Positions 7,587-14,426 of a stretch of DNA of 40,628 nt are shown piece by piece; the first letter of the stretch is position 1, and each line of letters opens with the position of its first letter. The stretch lies in NCBI GenBank assembly GCA_910586355.1, contig CAJUHJ010000020.1, positions 1 through 40,628 of the forward strand, written 5' to 3'. The notes under the pieces are model-generated. The model saw only the letters and a list, made by a program, of their open reading frames with translations, ran no database searches and was not told where the DNA came from. Source of the stretch: an uncultured Lachnospiraceae bacterium. GTDB lineage: Bacteria; Bacillota; Clostridia; Lachnospirales; Lachnospiraceae. Position numbers and translations under genes: made by a program.

Positions 7587-8891
7587 TTATTCTTTTAATA
7601 AAATCTGGACTGGGTTATTTTCTGGTGTCGGAGATAAATAGTGTAAAAAATGATAGTAAAAAGATTTCTCTTTTAATTTTAGTTGTTTCTCTTGAGTTGT
7701 TAATTGCTTAAAGTTGTTTTCTTCTAATCGTGTGATGAATCGCATAGCCAGCTCAATGGCAGATTCCTTAGTGTGGCCCAGCAGATTCAGGTCTTTGCCT
7801 TTTTTCATGTGTTCTGTCAGCATAAGCATATACTCTGAAATAAATTTTACTTCTAAATTTTTTTCAGTATTTTTTGGGTTTGAATTGATTGCATATTCAA
7901 GTCCGAGAGCAGGAAAATTTACACTTTTTTCAGCTTGTTTAAACGCTTCTTTAACTTGACGCGGACAGCTGGCAAACATAGTATCATTTAGATATTGTCT
8001 TTTTAGTTCTTGGATATAGGTGTTATAATCTTCCGGACGTGATTTTTTAGATAGAAGTGAATCCCAAAAAGAATATTCTTTCATATAAGCTTTGTTGGGA
8101 CTGCCTGCAATTTCTATTGCTTGTAAAAGTTCTTCCTCTGTTAATTCCCGACACCATATGACATTATTGCCTGGTTTAAGATTTATATTTTTACAGAGGA
8201 TTTTTCTTTGCTTATCATAAATTTCAATATTAGTTCCGTCATCTAAAGACAGAACCCGGATAAATTCATAATCGCGGATTGCGTGAAATGTATCTTCAAA
8301 TGCATCTGGCCGACCATCGAAATGAGAATAATAATCCAGCATATCTTTCATTCTTTGGGCTGGGAGATACTTATTATCTGCTGTTTCTTTCGTATATATT
8401 TCTTTACTGTCGTATATCATATCCCGCCAATTGTATACTTCCTTTTCGGGTGTAGTATTTGGAGTTTCTTGTTTTGCTGCCATGTCTCGATAGAACAGCA
8501 GAGATTCCCAACTGCTTAATGTATTTTCTGTTATATCGCCGTAGTTTCTCCGTTTTGTATCTGCGTGACTGCATAGGGCGAACATTTCGATTTCTGTTGC
8601 CCTGCTGGTATCTACTTTCGTAATATCAATAAAATATTCTTTCGCATTTCCTAGTTCGCTTGTCACAGTTACTTTTACGACTGGAACTATTTCTGTCGCA
8701 TAATCAGCATATTCTGCTGTCATTTGATAAGTTTTCCCGCTTTTTCCATGATACTGTTCTTTCGCTTGAAAATTTTTGAGAGTTTTTGAACTATTACAGT
8801 GGAATAATCGGGCTTCTGTTTTTTCGGGGGTTGATATGGTTCCATCAAATCTATATGATTGGATTTGCGTTGCTGATTTTATTGTATTCAT
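7587..8891 (-). CDS. Unrecognised 434-residue protein
   Basis: I do not recognise this protein. It is a long, uninterrupted frame with a promoter upstream at 9005-9033, so it is a real gene. It has no signal peptide and no evident membrane segment. The N-terminal third looks beta-rich (YQMTAEYADYATEIVPVVKVTVTSE), and the rest is mostly charged and helical, with many Lys/Glu and Tyr/Trp residues. No nucleotide-binding, catalytic or metal motif stands out. Codon use is AT-rich like the surrounding DNA. The next gene downstream on the same strand is the secreted PPC-like protein. Both occur at the edge of a decayed region, so this may be accessory DNA. Confidence 0.7.
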   Translation of the reverse strand: MNTIKSATQIQSYRFDGTISTPEKTEARLFHCNSSKTLKNFQAKEQYHGKSGKTYQMTAEYADYATEIVPVVKVTVTSELGNAKEYFIDITKVDTSRATEIEMFALCSHADTKRRNYGDITENTLSSWESLLFYRDMAAKQETPNTTPEKEVYNWRDMIYDSKEIYTKETADNKYLPAQRMKDMLDYYSHFDGRPDAFEDTFHAIRDYEFIRVLSLDDGTNIEIYDKQRKILCKNINLKPGNNVIWCRELTEEELLQAIEIAGSPNKAYMKEYSFWDSLLSKKSRPEDYNTYIQELKRQYLNDTMFASCPRQVKEAFKQAEKSVNFPALGLEYAINSNPKNTEKNLEVKFISEYMLMLTEHMKKGKDLNLLGHTKESAIELAMRFITRLEENNFKQLTTQEKQLKLKEKSFYYHFLHYLSPTPENNPVQILLKE

Positions 8892-9004
8892 ATCAAAGAT
8901 GACTCCGTCGCTTTAATTTTACTTGAAATTGAAAATAAATATCCATTACAAATAGAATCTTTAGTATTTAAAAATTTAAAAAAAATATATTGTTTATAAT
9001 ACAG

Positions 9005-9033
9005 ATTATATCAAATGAACAAGTAATTGTAAA
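9005..9033 (-). promoter_or_regulatory. Promoter of the 434-aa gene
   Basis: On the minus strand, -35 TTTACA (9033-9028), a 17-bp spacer and a consensus -10 TATAAT (9010-9005). The leader to the ATG at 8891 is about 105 nt and very AT-rich; nothing structured is seen in it. Confidence 0.7.
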
Positions 9034-9094
9034 TATAAAAAACAATAAAATATAAAAATTAATAAATATAGAGATTTATAATAAATATTTAAGG

Positions 9095-9264
9095 GTTTAA
9101 TAATATTCTCCAAAGAATCTTCTTTGAAAAGGGAGTGTTTTTTTGGATATTTCATTTTCATCAGAGGTCTGTTTTAGAAATAGGTAACTCATTCTGCCAA
9201 AACTTCCGGTAAATTTTTCTTTTTATTAGAATTGGAAAGTGAGTAAATCTATTCTTTGAATCAT
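9095..9264 (-). pseudogene. Decayed copy of the 86-aa gene that follows rubrerythrin
   Basis: This stretch matches 10868-11093 with many substitutions and a deletion of about 75 nt in the middle. Shared blocks include CTTCCGGTAAATTTTTCTTTT and the start region around TTTGAATCATCGGATTACC. The equivalent start codon would be at 9264. It is one part of a decayed duplicate of the whole rubrerythrin/BlaI locus. Confidence 0.75.
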
Positions 9265-9357
9265 CGGATTACCTCGATTTTACAAAGATTAAGAAAGGAA
9301 GATAAATATTATTTTTGTTTGTCTTGTGAATTATAACGTTTTTTATTGGTTGTTTCG

Positions 9358-9780
9358 TTGTTTAGTGTGTTCATTTCAAAGTAACTTTGGGGGTGGGCAC
9401 AGGCAGGGCATAGCTCAGGAGCTTTTATTCCAACTATAATATATTCACAGTTATAAGTGCGTGGTATCTTTCATCATGGTGTTTTTCGATTGTTCTTATG
9501 CAGCGGAATTTTTCAGTCAGTTCAGGAAAAACTTCTTTATATGCCGTTTTGACAAAATAAGTTTTCAGTAGCATCATCAATTCCATTTAACTCTTTGAAG
9601 CACATTTTTTGCATGTTCTTTTTCATATCTGCAGTTTTTAAAAAAGTGTGGAAATCTATTCAAAACCTTCTTTTATTGTTTTGGAAGAGAAGGATGTATA
9701 TTTGTTTCTTGTTTGTGATTCGTCGGAAAATGCATCCTATAAATTCTTTCTGTCTGTGTTCCAGTATGTTTTTTATTCAT
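9358..9780 (-). pseudogene. Decayed rubrerythrin copy
   Basis: The stretch aligns with the intact rbr gene at 11136-11675. Shared blocks include CTCAGGAGCTTTTATTCCAA, the region around GGTATCTTTCATCATGGTG and AATTCCATTTAACTCTTTGA. Two internal deletions of about 60 nt and 65 nt are visible, one of which removes the first rubredoxin-like CxxC pair. Many point changes break the frame. The old start codon is at 9780-9778. Small open frames across it on the other strand are incidental. Confidence 0.85.
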
Positions 9781-9839
9781 ATAATTTCTTTCATAATATT
9801 ATTTGGTATTTATGAATAAGTTTTAAAAATCTATTTTGT

Positions 9840-9957
9840 TAAAGGGAATGGTAGTTGATAATTCAGTTTGTTGGAAATGAGCAGTAATTTATAAGTAGTG
9901 GAAGCATCCGACAACATACTAATGTGTTGTGGAAATTGTGTGAAGAAGAATTTTAAT
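9840..9957 (+). pseudogene. Decayed blaI promoter and coding fragment
   Basis: This is the counterpart of 11740-11985 next to the intact rubrerythrin gene. The promoter region (GGTAGTTGATAATTCAGTT) is recognisable. The coding part is reduced to a piece around CCGACAACATACTAATGTG and GGAAATTGTGTG. One deletion of about 86 nt lies between copies of GAAGCG that are still present in the intact gene at 11846 and 11932. Confidence 0.75.
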
Positions 9958-10199
9958 TTTTTATAAAATATAACTAGCAAACAAAGCTATGGCATGACAT
10001 AGATAGATATAATCTATAATGTAATGCTTCTAAAGATAAAAACAAATTAAAATCTGTCAATTATGGCACGTACCAAAATAAAGCATAAAACAAATATACT
10101 ACATAATGCAAAATTAATAATCTTGCTAACACTTTATGTCCTTTTGGAGTCTTTGAAAATATCATGCAAAAAATTGTAGCGCAAAATAAACAAACGTTA
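9958..10199. other. AT-rich stretch with no supported feature
   Basis: Between the decayed blaI fragment and the first small-RNA-like unit I see only AT-rich DNA with no convincing gene, promoter or repeat. Short open frames here lack ribosome binding sites. Confidence 0.5.
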
Positions 10200-10202
10200 G
10201 CC

Positions 10203-10252
10203 TAGTGGGTGCTTTGCCACTATATAAAGAAAAGAAGAATTCCTCGACTGTA
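10203..10252 (+). repeat. Hairpin pair of repeat unit 1 (stem TAGTGG/CCACTA)
   Basis: TAGTGG (10203-10208) pairs with CCACTA (10217-10222) around an 8-nt loop GTGCTTTG, just before the 16-bp terminator stem. In unit 2 the same position has TACTGG/CCAGTA (10647-10652 / 10661-10666) with loop ATGCTTTG. The stem differs by a paired change while the loop stays almost the same. Confidence 0.65.
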
Positions 10253-10313
10253 TTGCAGTACGGTCGAGGAATTCGTTTCATCGTCAACGTGGACTTCTTG
10301 CATCTTTTTGCCT
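10225..10313 (-). ncRNA. Predicted small RNA, unit 1 (about 90 nt)
   Basis: On the minus strand a promoter (-35 TTGAAA at 10347-10342, 16-bp spacer, -10 TATAAT at 10325-10320) drives a short region. That region ends in a 16-bp hairpin (arms 10252-10237 and 10274-10259, with one G-U pair) and the T-rich tail TTCTTTTCTTT. A short frame starting MQEVHVDDE is present but is not kept in unit 2, so a non-coding RNA is favoured. Unit 2 at 10665-10756 has the same layout with about three quarters identity in the leader and a covarying terminator stem. Confidence 0.65.
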
Positions 10314-10319
10314 ATCGGC

Positions 10320-10347
10320 ATTATAGCATATGTAAAATTTTTTTCAA
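10320..10347 (-). promoter_or_regulatory. Promoter of small RNA unit 1
   Basis: -35 TTGAAA (10347-10342), 16 bp, -10 TATAAT (10325-10320) on the minus strand. The same arrangement is conserved in unit 2. Confidence 0.7.
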
Positions 10348-10559
10348 TATGCTTGTGGCAATCTAAAATTTATCCTTATCTTATTATTATAAATCAAATA
10401 TAAACCAGATAAGGAGAAAACTCAAAAATATATTCAACTTTACTTGCAGAAAGAAGATGTCTTTATGAAAATGGGTTTTTCAGGATGTCCAAAGTGATGG
10501 TGAGCATCGGATTGTTTCAGTCACATTTCTAGTTATAAAATAGAATAACATCAAACAGT
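10348..10559. other. Spacer between the two small-RNA units, no supported gene
   Basis: The AT-rich spacer contains a 33-codon open frame (about 10393-10494) with no start codon or ribosome binding site of note. It also holds the DNA leading into the toxin-like fragment. I see nothing else supportable. Confidence 0.4.
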
Positions 10560-10644
10560 ATGTTATTTTATCGCTGTTGCGGCTGGTGTAGCTTGCCACT
10601 ACATCATCAAATGGTTAGACAGCAATGACAGGAGCAACAAATAA
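10560..10644 (+). pseudogene. Small hydrophobic peptide (type I toxin-like), frameshifted
   Basis: Ending at TAA 10642-10644, the frame reads FIAVAAGVACHYIIKWLDSN then DRSNK: one hydrophobic segment, then KWLD and a charged tail. This is the shape of small single-pass membrane peptides of Firmicutes, several of which are type I toxins. An ATG at 10560 would give a 27-residue peptide if one T were removed from the TTTT run at 10566-10569. As it stands, the ATG is out of frame. No good ribosome binding site precedes it. It is directly followed by the unit 2 hairpins and lies opposite the predicted antisense-type RNA. The toxin assignment is by analogy only. Confidence 0.45.
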
Positions 10645-10664
10645 CCTACTGGATGCTTTGCCAG

Positions 10665-10756
10665 TATAAAAGAAAAGAAGAATCCCTAAATTGTACTGCA
10701 ATACAGTTTAGGGATTCGTTCTTTCGTCAACGCGGACTTTTCATTTCTTTTTACCT
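10665..10756 (-). ncRNA. Predicted small RNA, unit 2 (about 90 nt)
   Basis: On the minus strand, a promoter at 10763-10791 is followed by a leader sharing GTCCGCGTTGACGA with unit 1 (one base differs). It ends in a 16-bp terminator stem (arms 10717-10702 and 10695-10680) and TTCTTTTCTTTT. Compared with unit 1, at least three stem positions have changed on both strands so that pairing is kept (T-A to C-G, C-G to A-T, G-C to A-T). The transcript would converge on the 3' end of the toxin-like frame at 10560-10644 and share its terminator, as in par/Fst-type loci. Confidence 0.7.
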
Positions 10757-10762
10757 ATTGGC

Positions 10763-10791
10763 ATTATAGCATATGCAAAAATGTTTTTCAA
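10763..10791 (-). promoter_or_regulatory. Promoter of small RNA unit 2
   Basis: -35 TTGAAA (10791-10786), 17-bp spacer, -10 TATAAT (10768-10763) on the minus strand. The spacer end GCATATGC next to the -10 box is nearly the same in unit 1. Confidence 0.75.
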
Positions 10792-10832
10792 TATGCTTTT
10801 ATTCAATAATTTTTATTCTAATCTGCTATCAG

Positions 10833-11093
10833 TCAAGTGTTACGAATATAAGAATCATTTAAGTATTTTGCAATATCCTCTAAAGATTCTTCTGCAAAAG
10901 GAAAAGTTTTTTTTGTTTTTTCAGTTTCAGGAGTTGCAGAAAAACTATATAGTCCGAACCAGACGTATACAGCGAATAAATCAGTTTCATCAGAGCTTTC
11001 TTTTTGAATTAGGTAACGCATACCGCGGAAACTTCCGGTAAATTTTTCTTTTTTATAGAATTGGAACGTAAGTAAATCTTTTCTTTGAATCAT
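10833..11093 (-). CDS. Conserved 86-residue protein of unknown function
   Basis: The product begins MIQRKDLLTFQFYKKEKFTG and contains FRGMRYLIQKE and an aromatic middle (YVWFGLYSFSATPE). It ends in a helical segment ESLEDIAKYLND. I recall close relatives in other Lachnospiraceae but no established function. It has no signal peptide or membrane segment. The ATG at 11093 follows CGAGGTAA. It lies 42 bp behind rubrerythrin on the same strand, so the two are probably cotranscribed. A decayed copy accompanies the decayed rubrerythrin at 9095-9264, which shows the pair was duplicated together. Confidence 0.75.
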   Translation of the reverse strand: MIQRKDLLTFQFYKKEKFTGSFRGMRYLIQKESSDETDLFAVYVWFGLYSFSATPETEKTKKTFPFAEESLEDIAKYLNDSYIRNT

Positions 11094-11135
11094 CGGATTA
11101 CCTCGATTTTACAAAGGATAAGAGATTTTTGCTGT

Positions 11136-11675
11136 TTAATAGTTCTGTGCGCTTACTTCAAAGTAGCTTTTCGGATGAGCGCAGGTAGGACATAGTTCAG
11201 GAGCTTTTGTTCCAACTATAATATGTCCGCAGTTTCTGCATTCCCAAACTTTGACTTCGCTTTTCTCAAATACGGACGCAGTCTCTACGTTTTTCAGAAG
11301 TGCGCGGTATCTTTCTTCATGGTGTTTTTCGATTTCTGCTACGCGGCGGAATTTTTCAGCCAGTTCAGGAAATCCTTCTTGATCTGCAGTTTTGGCAAAA
11401 TTTTCATACATATCTGTCCATTCGAAATTTTCACCTTCTGCGGCAGACTTTAAGTTTTCAGCGGTATCGCCAATTCCATTTAACTCTTTGAACCACATTT
11501 TTGCATGTTCTTTTTCGTTATCTGCTGTTTTTAAAAAAAGTGCGGAAATCTGTTCAAAACCTTCTTTTTTTGCTTTAGATGCGAAGTATGTATATTTGTT
11601 TCTTGCCTGTGATTCGCCGGCAAATGCAGCCTCTAGGTTTTTTTCTGTCTGTGTTCCAGTATATTTTGTATTCAT
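11136..11675 (-). CDS. rbr: Rubrerythrin
   Basis: Rubrerythrin is a cytosolic diiron protein that reduces hydrogen peroxide in anaerobes. The 179-residue protein has the N-terminal four-helix ferritin-like domain. It carries the iron-ligand series (NLEAAFAGESQARNKY, DNEKEHA, EIEKHHEERY) and a C-terminal rubredoxin-like domain with two Cys pairs (WECRNCGHI and CPTCAHP). The start at 11675 is chosen because GGAGG lies about 8 nt upstream; the ATG at 11690 overlaps that site. It heads a two-gene operon with the 86-aa gene and is divergent from blaI. The promoter is at 11711-11739. A decayed copy lies at 9358-9780. Confidence 0.95.
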   Translation of the reverse strand: MNTKYTGTQTEKNLEAAFAGESQARNKYTYFASKAKKEGFEQISALFLKTADNEKEHAKMWFKELNGIGDTAENLKSAAEGENFEWTDMYENFAKTADQEGFPELAEKFRRVAEIEKHHEERYRALLKNVETASVFEKSEVKVWECRNCGHIIVGTKAPELCPTCAHPKSYFEVSAQNY

Positions 11676-11710
11676 TATAAGTTCCTCCATAATATGATTT
11701 GGTCTCTATA

Positions 11711-11739
11711 AATATAATTTTAAAAATCTATTTTGTCAA
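11711..11739 (-). promoter_or_regulatory. Promoter of rbr
   Basis: On the minus strand, -35 TTGACA (11739-11734), a 17-bp spacer and -10 TATATT (11716-11711). Its -35 box lies only 12 bp from the -35 box of the divergent blaI promoter. Confidence 0.8.
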
Positions 11740-11751
11740 TAGGAATAGTAG

Positions 11752-11780
11752 TTGACAATTCAGTTCATTGATAGTAAACT
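11752..11780 (+). promoter_or_regulatory. Promoter of blaI-M56 operon
   Basis: -35 TTGACA (11752-11757), 17-bp spacer, -10 TAAACT (11775-11780). The operator dyad overlaps the spacer and the -10 box. Confidence 0.75.
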
Positions 11781-11804
11781 AAAGATGGTTTATTGATAAT
11801 GAAC
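11763..11804 (+). promoter_or_regulatory. Probable BlaI operator dyad
   Basis: GTTCATTGATAGTAAAC (11763-11779) and GTTTATTGATAATGAAC (11788-11804) form an imperfect palindrome separated by 8 bp. It overlaps the -10 box and the start of the blaI transcript, the usual place for autorepression. Assignment to BlaI is inferred from position. Confidence 0.6.
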
Positions 11805-11818
11805 AGGAGGGAAACGTT

Positions 11819-12181
11819 GTGGTTGATACAAATTTGGGAGTAGTAGAAGCGCATTTTGCAGATATTATTTGGAAGAATGAACCAATTCATTCGAGAGAAC
11901 TTGCGAAGCTCTGTGCAGAAGAATTAAATTGGAAGCGTCCGACGACATATAATGTGTTGCGGAAATTGTGTGGGAAAGGAATTTTTCAAAATAGTGACGG
12001 AATGGTTTCTTCTAAAATAAGCCGTCAGGATTTTTACAGTATACAGGGGGAACATTTTTTGGAGGAGGCCTTCGATGGTTCGCTTCCTGCGTTTGTGGCA
12101 GCTTTTACAGCAAGGAAAAAGTTGTCGGATACTGAAATCTATGAATTACTGGATATTATTCATAAGGGAAAGGAGCGATAG
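11819..12181 (+). CDS. BlaI/MecI-family transcriptional repressor
   Basis: The 120-residue protein has the winged-helix layout of BlaI/MecI. It has an N-terminal DNA-binding part with helix-turn-helix sequence (SRELAKLCAEELNWKRPTTY then NVLRKLCGKGIF) and a C-terminal dimerisation helix region (FLEEAFDGSLPAFVAAFTAR). Family members repress until cleaved after a signal from their M56 partner. The start is GTG at 11819, eight nt after AGGAGGG. It is followed after a single base by the M56 peptidase gene, the standard blaI-blaR1 order. No beta-lactamase or PBP2a gene is nearby, so the target is likely its own operon and possibly the divergent rbr. Confidence 0.85.
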   Translation: MVDTNLGVVEAHFADIIWKNEPIHSRELAKLCAEELNWKRPTTYNVLRKLCGKGIFQNSDGMVSSKISRQDFYSIQGEHFLEEAFDGSLPAFVAAFTARKKLSDTEIYELLDIIHKGKER

Positions 12182-12182
12182 G

Positions 12183-13979
12183 ATGGAAATAAATTTGTAT
12201 TTCATTTTTACAAGGATTTTTCAGATGGGTATTACGGGCAGCATTATGATTGCGGCCGTTTTACTGCTGCGTGTTTTACTTTGTAAAGCGCCGAGACGGT
12301 ATGCGTATATGCTGTGGGGAATCGTGCTGTTTCGGCTGCTTTGTCCTATATCCTGGCCGTCTGTGTTTTCTGTTCTGAATTTGGTAGATACGCCTGTTTT
12401 AGAGAACAGACAAGCGGATGATAGTTTCCCAGAGGAAAGAATGGGGGAAAATAATTCTCCTGAGAAAATTATTTTGCCAAAAGAGAATATGACCAAAAAG
12501 GCAGAACCATACTCTGTTCAAAAATTTAGGTTGGACGTTACGTTTATCCTGCCTGATATTTGGCTGGCTGGAGTTTTCACTTTGGTATGTTACGGTATTT
12601 TTTCGGCTCTAAAACTGCGTTGGAGTATTCGCTGTTGTATGCGGCTGCGCGATAATATTTATGTGGCGGATTACATTGCGTCTCCTTTTGTTTTTGGTTT
12701 GTTTCATCCTAGGATTTATCTGCCTTCTTCTCTTAGGCAGGAGGAATGGGAGTATATTATTCTCCATGAACAAAGGCATATTGCAAGAAAAGATTATTTG
12801 ATAAAAATACTTTCTTTTTTCGCCCTGTGCTTACATTGGGTACATCCGCTTGTGTGGCTGGCATTTGTGCTGTCCGTAAAAGATATGGAAATGAGCTGCG
12901 ACGAGGCGGTTATGGGTAAGATGAATCGCGATATTCGGGAAGAATACGCAAATTCTCTTTTGCAGCTTGCGGTTGGAAAAAGCCGGATTTTTGGCCTGCC
13001 GTTAGCATTTACAGAAGGAGATGTCAAAAGCAGAATTAAACATATTATGAATTACAAAAAACAGACGGCGTCAGCCAGCATACTTGCGGCGGTTGTCTGT
13101 GTAATCGGATTGATTTCTCTTGCAACTAATCCTATGGCAGAACAAGAGCCTTCCATGAAAGAAGATAAAGCTGTGTCAGAAACACAGAAAAAGGAGGCCG
13201 GATTTGGCATAAATGCAGAAACGGTCATTGAAAATGCGATTATGGAACAGAATGACAGCGTATATGCTTATTCGGATGAATATGATTTTGCCTGCTGCAA
13301 TTTTGTGAATCTGGAAACGGTTTCGGATGGTTTTATTGCGGGAAGCGGAGAGGAAATCATTACTTATTATGGCTGGGCATATTATGGGGAGTATCAGTTG
13401 TCTCAAGATGGAATCGTGGAGGTGGGAGGTTCCCATTTACCGGTAGCAGTAACGTTGATAAAAGAAAAACATGGGTATCGGTTAAAAGAATACTGGGAAC
13501 CGCGGGACGGCAGTTATTTTGTGGAGGATGTAAAAAAGAAATTTCCAGCGTCTGCGGCAAAGGACGGAATTGACAGCCAGAAGTTTGTTTTGCAGCAAAT
13601 TCAGGACTGTTATGCAAAGGCGGTTACGTTTGGGAAGTTAGATACAGATAAGATTTTAAAACGTCTGTTGGATGAAATCTGCACCGGGCCAAATTATTCT
13701 TCTAATCCGTATGACTATATTCGTGCGCATGACAGAGAGTATCAGGAACTGGGTTATTATGGGAGCAATACGCTGGAATATTGTATGCAGCGTTTTCAGG
13801 ATGGAGACGAGGAGGAAAAAACGGGGTTAAAAGGACATATAATGGCGCAGATTTGTGAAGATATATTAGGAATAAAGGGCAAGATTCCAGTCAGCGCAGA
13901 ATCGGCGTCTACTGGTTTAGAGTGGTATGAGGCTTTTGACGCTTATATTGCCAATAAAATAAATTCTGAATCATATTGA
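12183..13979 (+). CDS. M56-family (BlaR1-like) membrane metallopeptidase sensor
   Basis: The start at 12183 follows AAAGGAGCG and lies 1 bp after the repressor stop. The 598-residue protein has N-terminal membrane segments (about residues 12-35 and 40-55) and one near 125-145. The M56 zinc site HEQRH is at about 195-199, with EMSCDEAV near 236-243, and a final membrane segment lies near 302-320. The last 270 residues form an extracellular domain that I do not recognise. It is not the penicillin-binding domain of BlaR1, since no SxxK/KTG set is seen. It probably senses an unknown signal and triggers cleavage of the BlaI-type repressor. Small accessory genes follow. Confidence 0.8.
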   Translation: MEINLYFIFTRIFQMGITGSIMIAAVLLLRVLLCKAPRRYAYMLWGIVLFRLLCPISWPSVFSVLNLVDTPVLENRQADDSFPEERMGENNSPEKIILPKENMTKKAEPYSVQKFRLDVTFILPDIWLAGVFTLVCYGIFSALKLRWSIRCCMRLRDNIYVADYIASPFVFGLFHPRIYLPSSLRQEEWEYIILHEQRHIARKDYLIKILSFFALCLHWVHPLVWLAFVLSVKDMEMSCDEAVMGKMNRDIREEYANSLLQLAVGKSRIFGLPLAFTEGDVKSRIKHIMNYKKQTASASILAAVVCVIGLISLATNPMAEQEPSMKEDKAVSETQKKEAGFGINAETVIENAIMEQNDSVYAYSDEYDFACCNFVNLETVSDGFIAGSGEEIITYYGWAYYGEYQLSQDGIVEVGGSHLPVAVTLIKEKHGYRLKEYWEPRDGSYFVEDVKKKFPASAAKDGIDSQKFVLQQIQDCYAKAVTFGKLDTDKILKRLLDEICTGPNYSSNPYDYIRAHDREYQELGYYGSNTLEYCMQRFQDGDEEEKTGLKGHIMAQICEDILGIKGKIPVSAESASTGLEWYEAFDAYIANKINSESY

Positions 13980-14050
13980 CTTTAAATTTTCGGAAACCTA
14001 TAATGATAAAAATGCCATTGAAAAAATTGTCGAAAGGAGTTTTATGAAAT

Positions 14051-14389
14051 ATGAACGCAGAAATAATTATTTCCTTTATCATTTTAATTCTATGTATCTC
14101 ACCAGTTTTTGTTATCGGAATTGTACAGTATAGAAGCAAACGTGTAGTTGGATTTTGGTCTGGAGAAGAACCGCCCAAAAATGAATGGGTCACGGATATG
14201 AAAGCATATAATCACAGACATGGTATCATGTGGATTTTATATGGGACGGGATTTGTGGTGTGCTATATGTTTGGTTTTTTATGGGGTGCAATTGTTGCAG
14301 CGGTATTGTGTGCTGCAGAATGTATCGCCGGCATTTTTATCATGGTTATATGTCATAAAAAATGGTATGGAATTTATGTAAAAAAGTAA
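14051..14389 (+). CDS. Small membrane protein, conserved, function unknown
   Basis: The 112-residue product has three likely membrane segments (about residues 3-25, 58-78 and 80-103). A short soluble loop carries RSKRVVGFWSGEEPP and WVTDMKAYNHRHG. I recall similar small proteins in clostridia but no assigned role. It lies 71 bp behind the M56 gene on the same strand with a ribosome binding site GAAAGGAG, so it may be part of that operon. It could be an immunity- or envelope-related protein, but nothing in the sequence decides this. Confidence 0.7.
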   Translation: MNAEIIISFIILILCISPVFVIGIVQYRSKRVVGFWSGEEPPKNEWVTDMKAYNHRHGIMWILYGTGFVVCYMFGFLWGAIVAAVLCAAECIAGIFIMVICHKKWYGIYVKK

Positions 14390-14426
14390 GAGAAAAGAAT
14401 ATGCACAGAGATTCGTGGTGAAAAAT

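Noticed and set aside
9595..9819. 74-codon plus-strand frame
   Set aside because: It lies across the decayed rubrerythrin copy on the opposite strand and is Phe/Ile-rich antisense of it.
10225..10306. Small frame MQEVHVDDE... in small-RNA unit 1
   Set aside because: Unit 2 has no matching frame (its ATG stops after five codons), while the hairpin structure is conserved.
10393..10494. 33-codon open frame between the two small-RNA units
   Set aside because: It has no start codon in a good position and no ribosome binding site, and resembles nothing I know.
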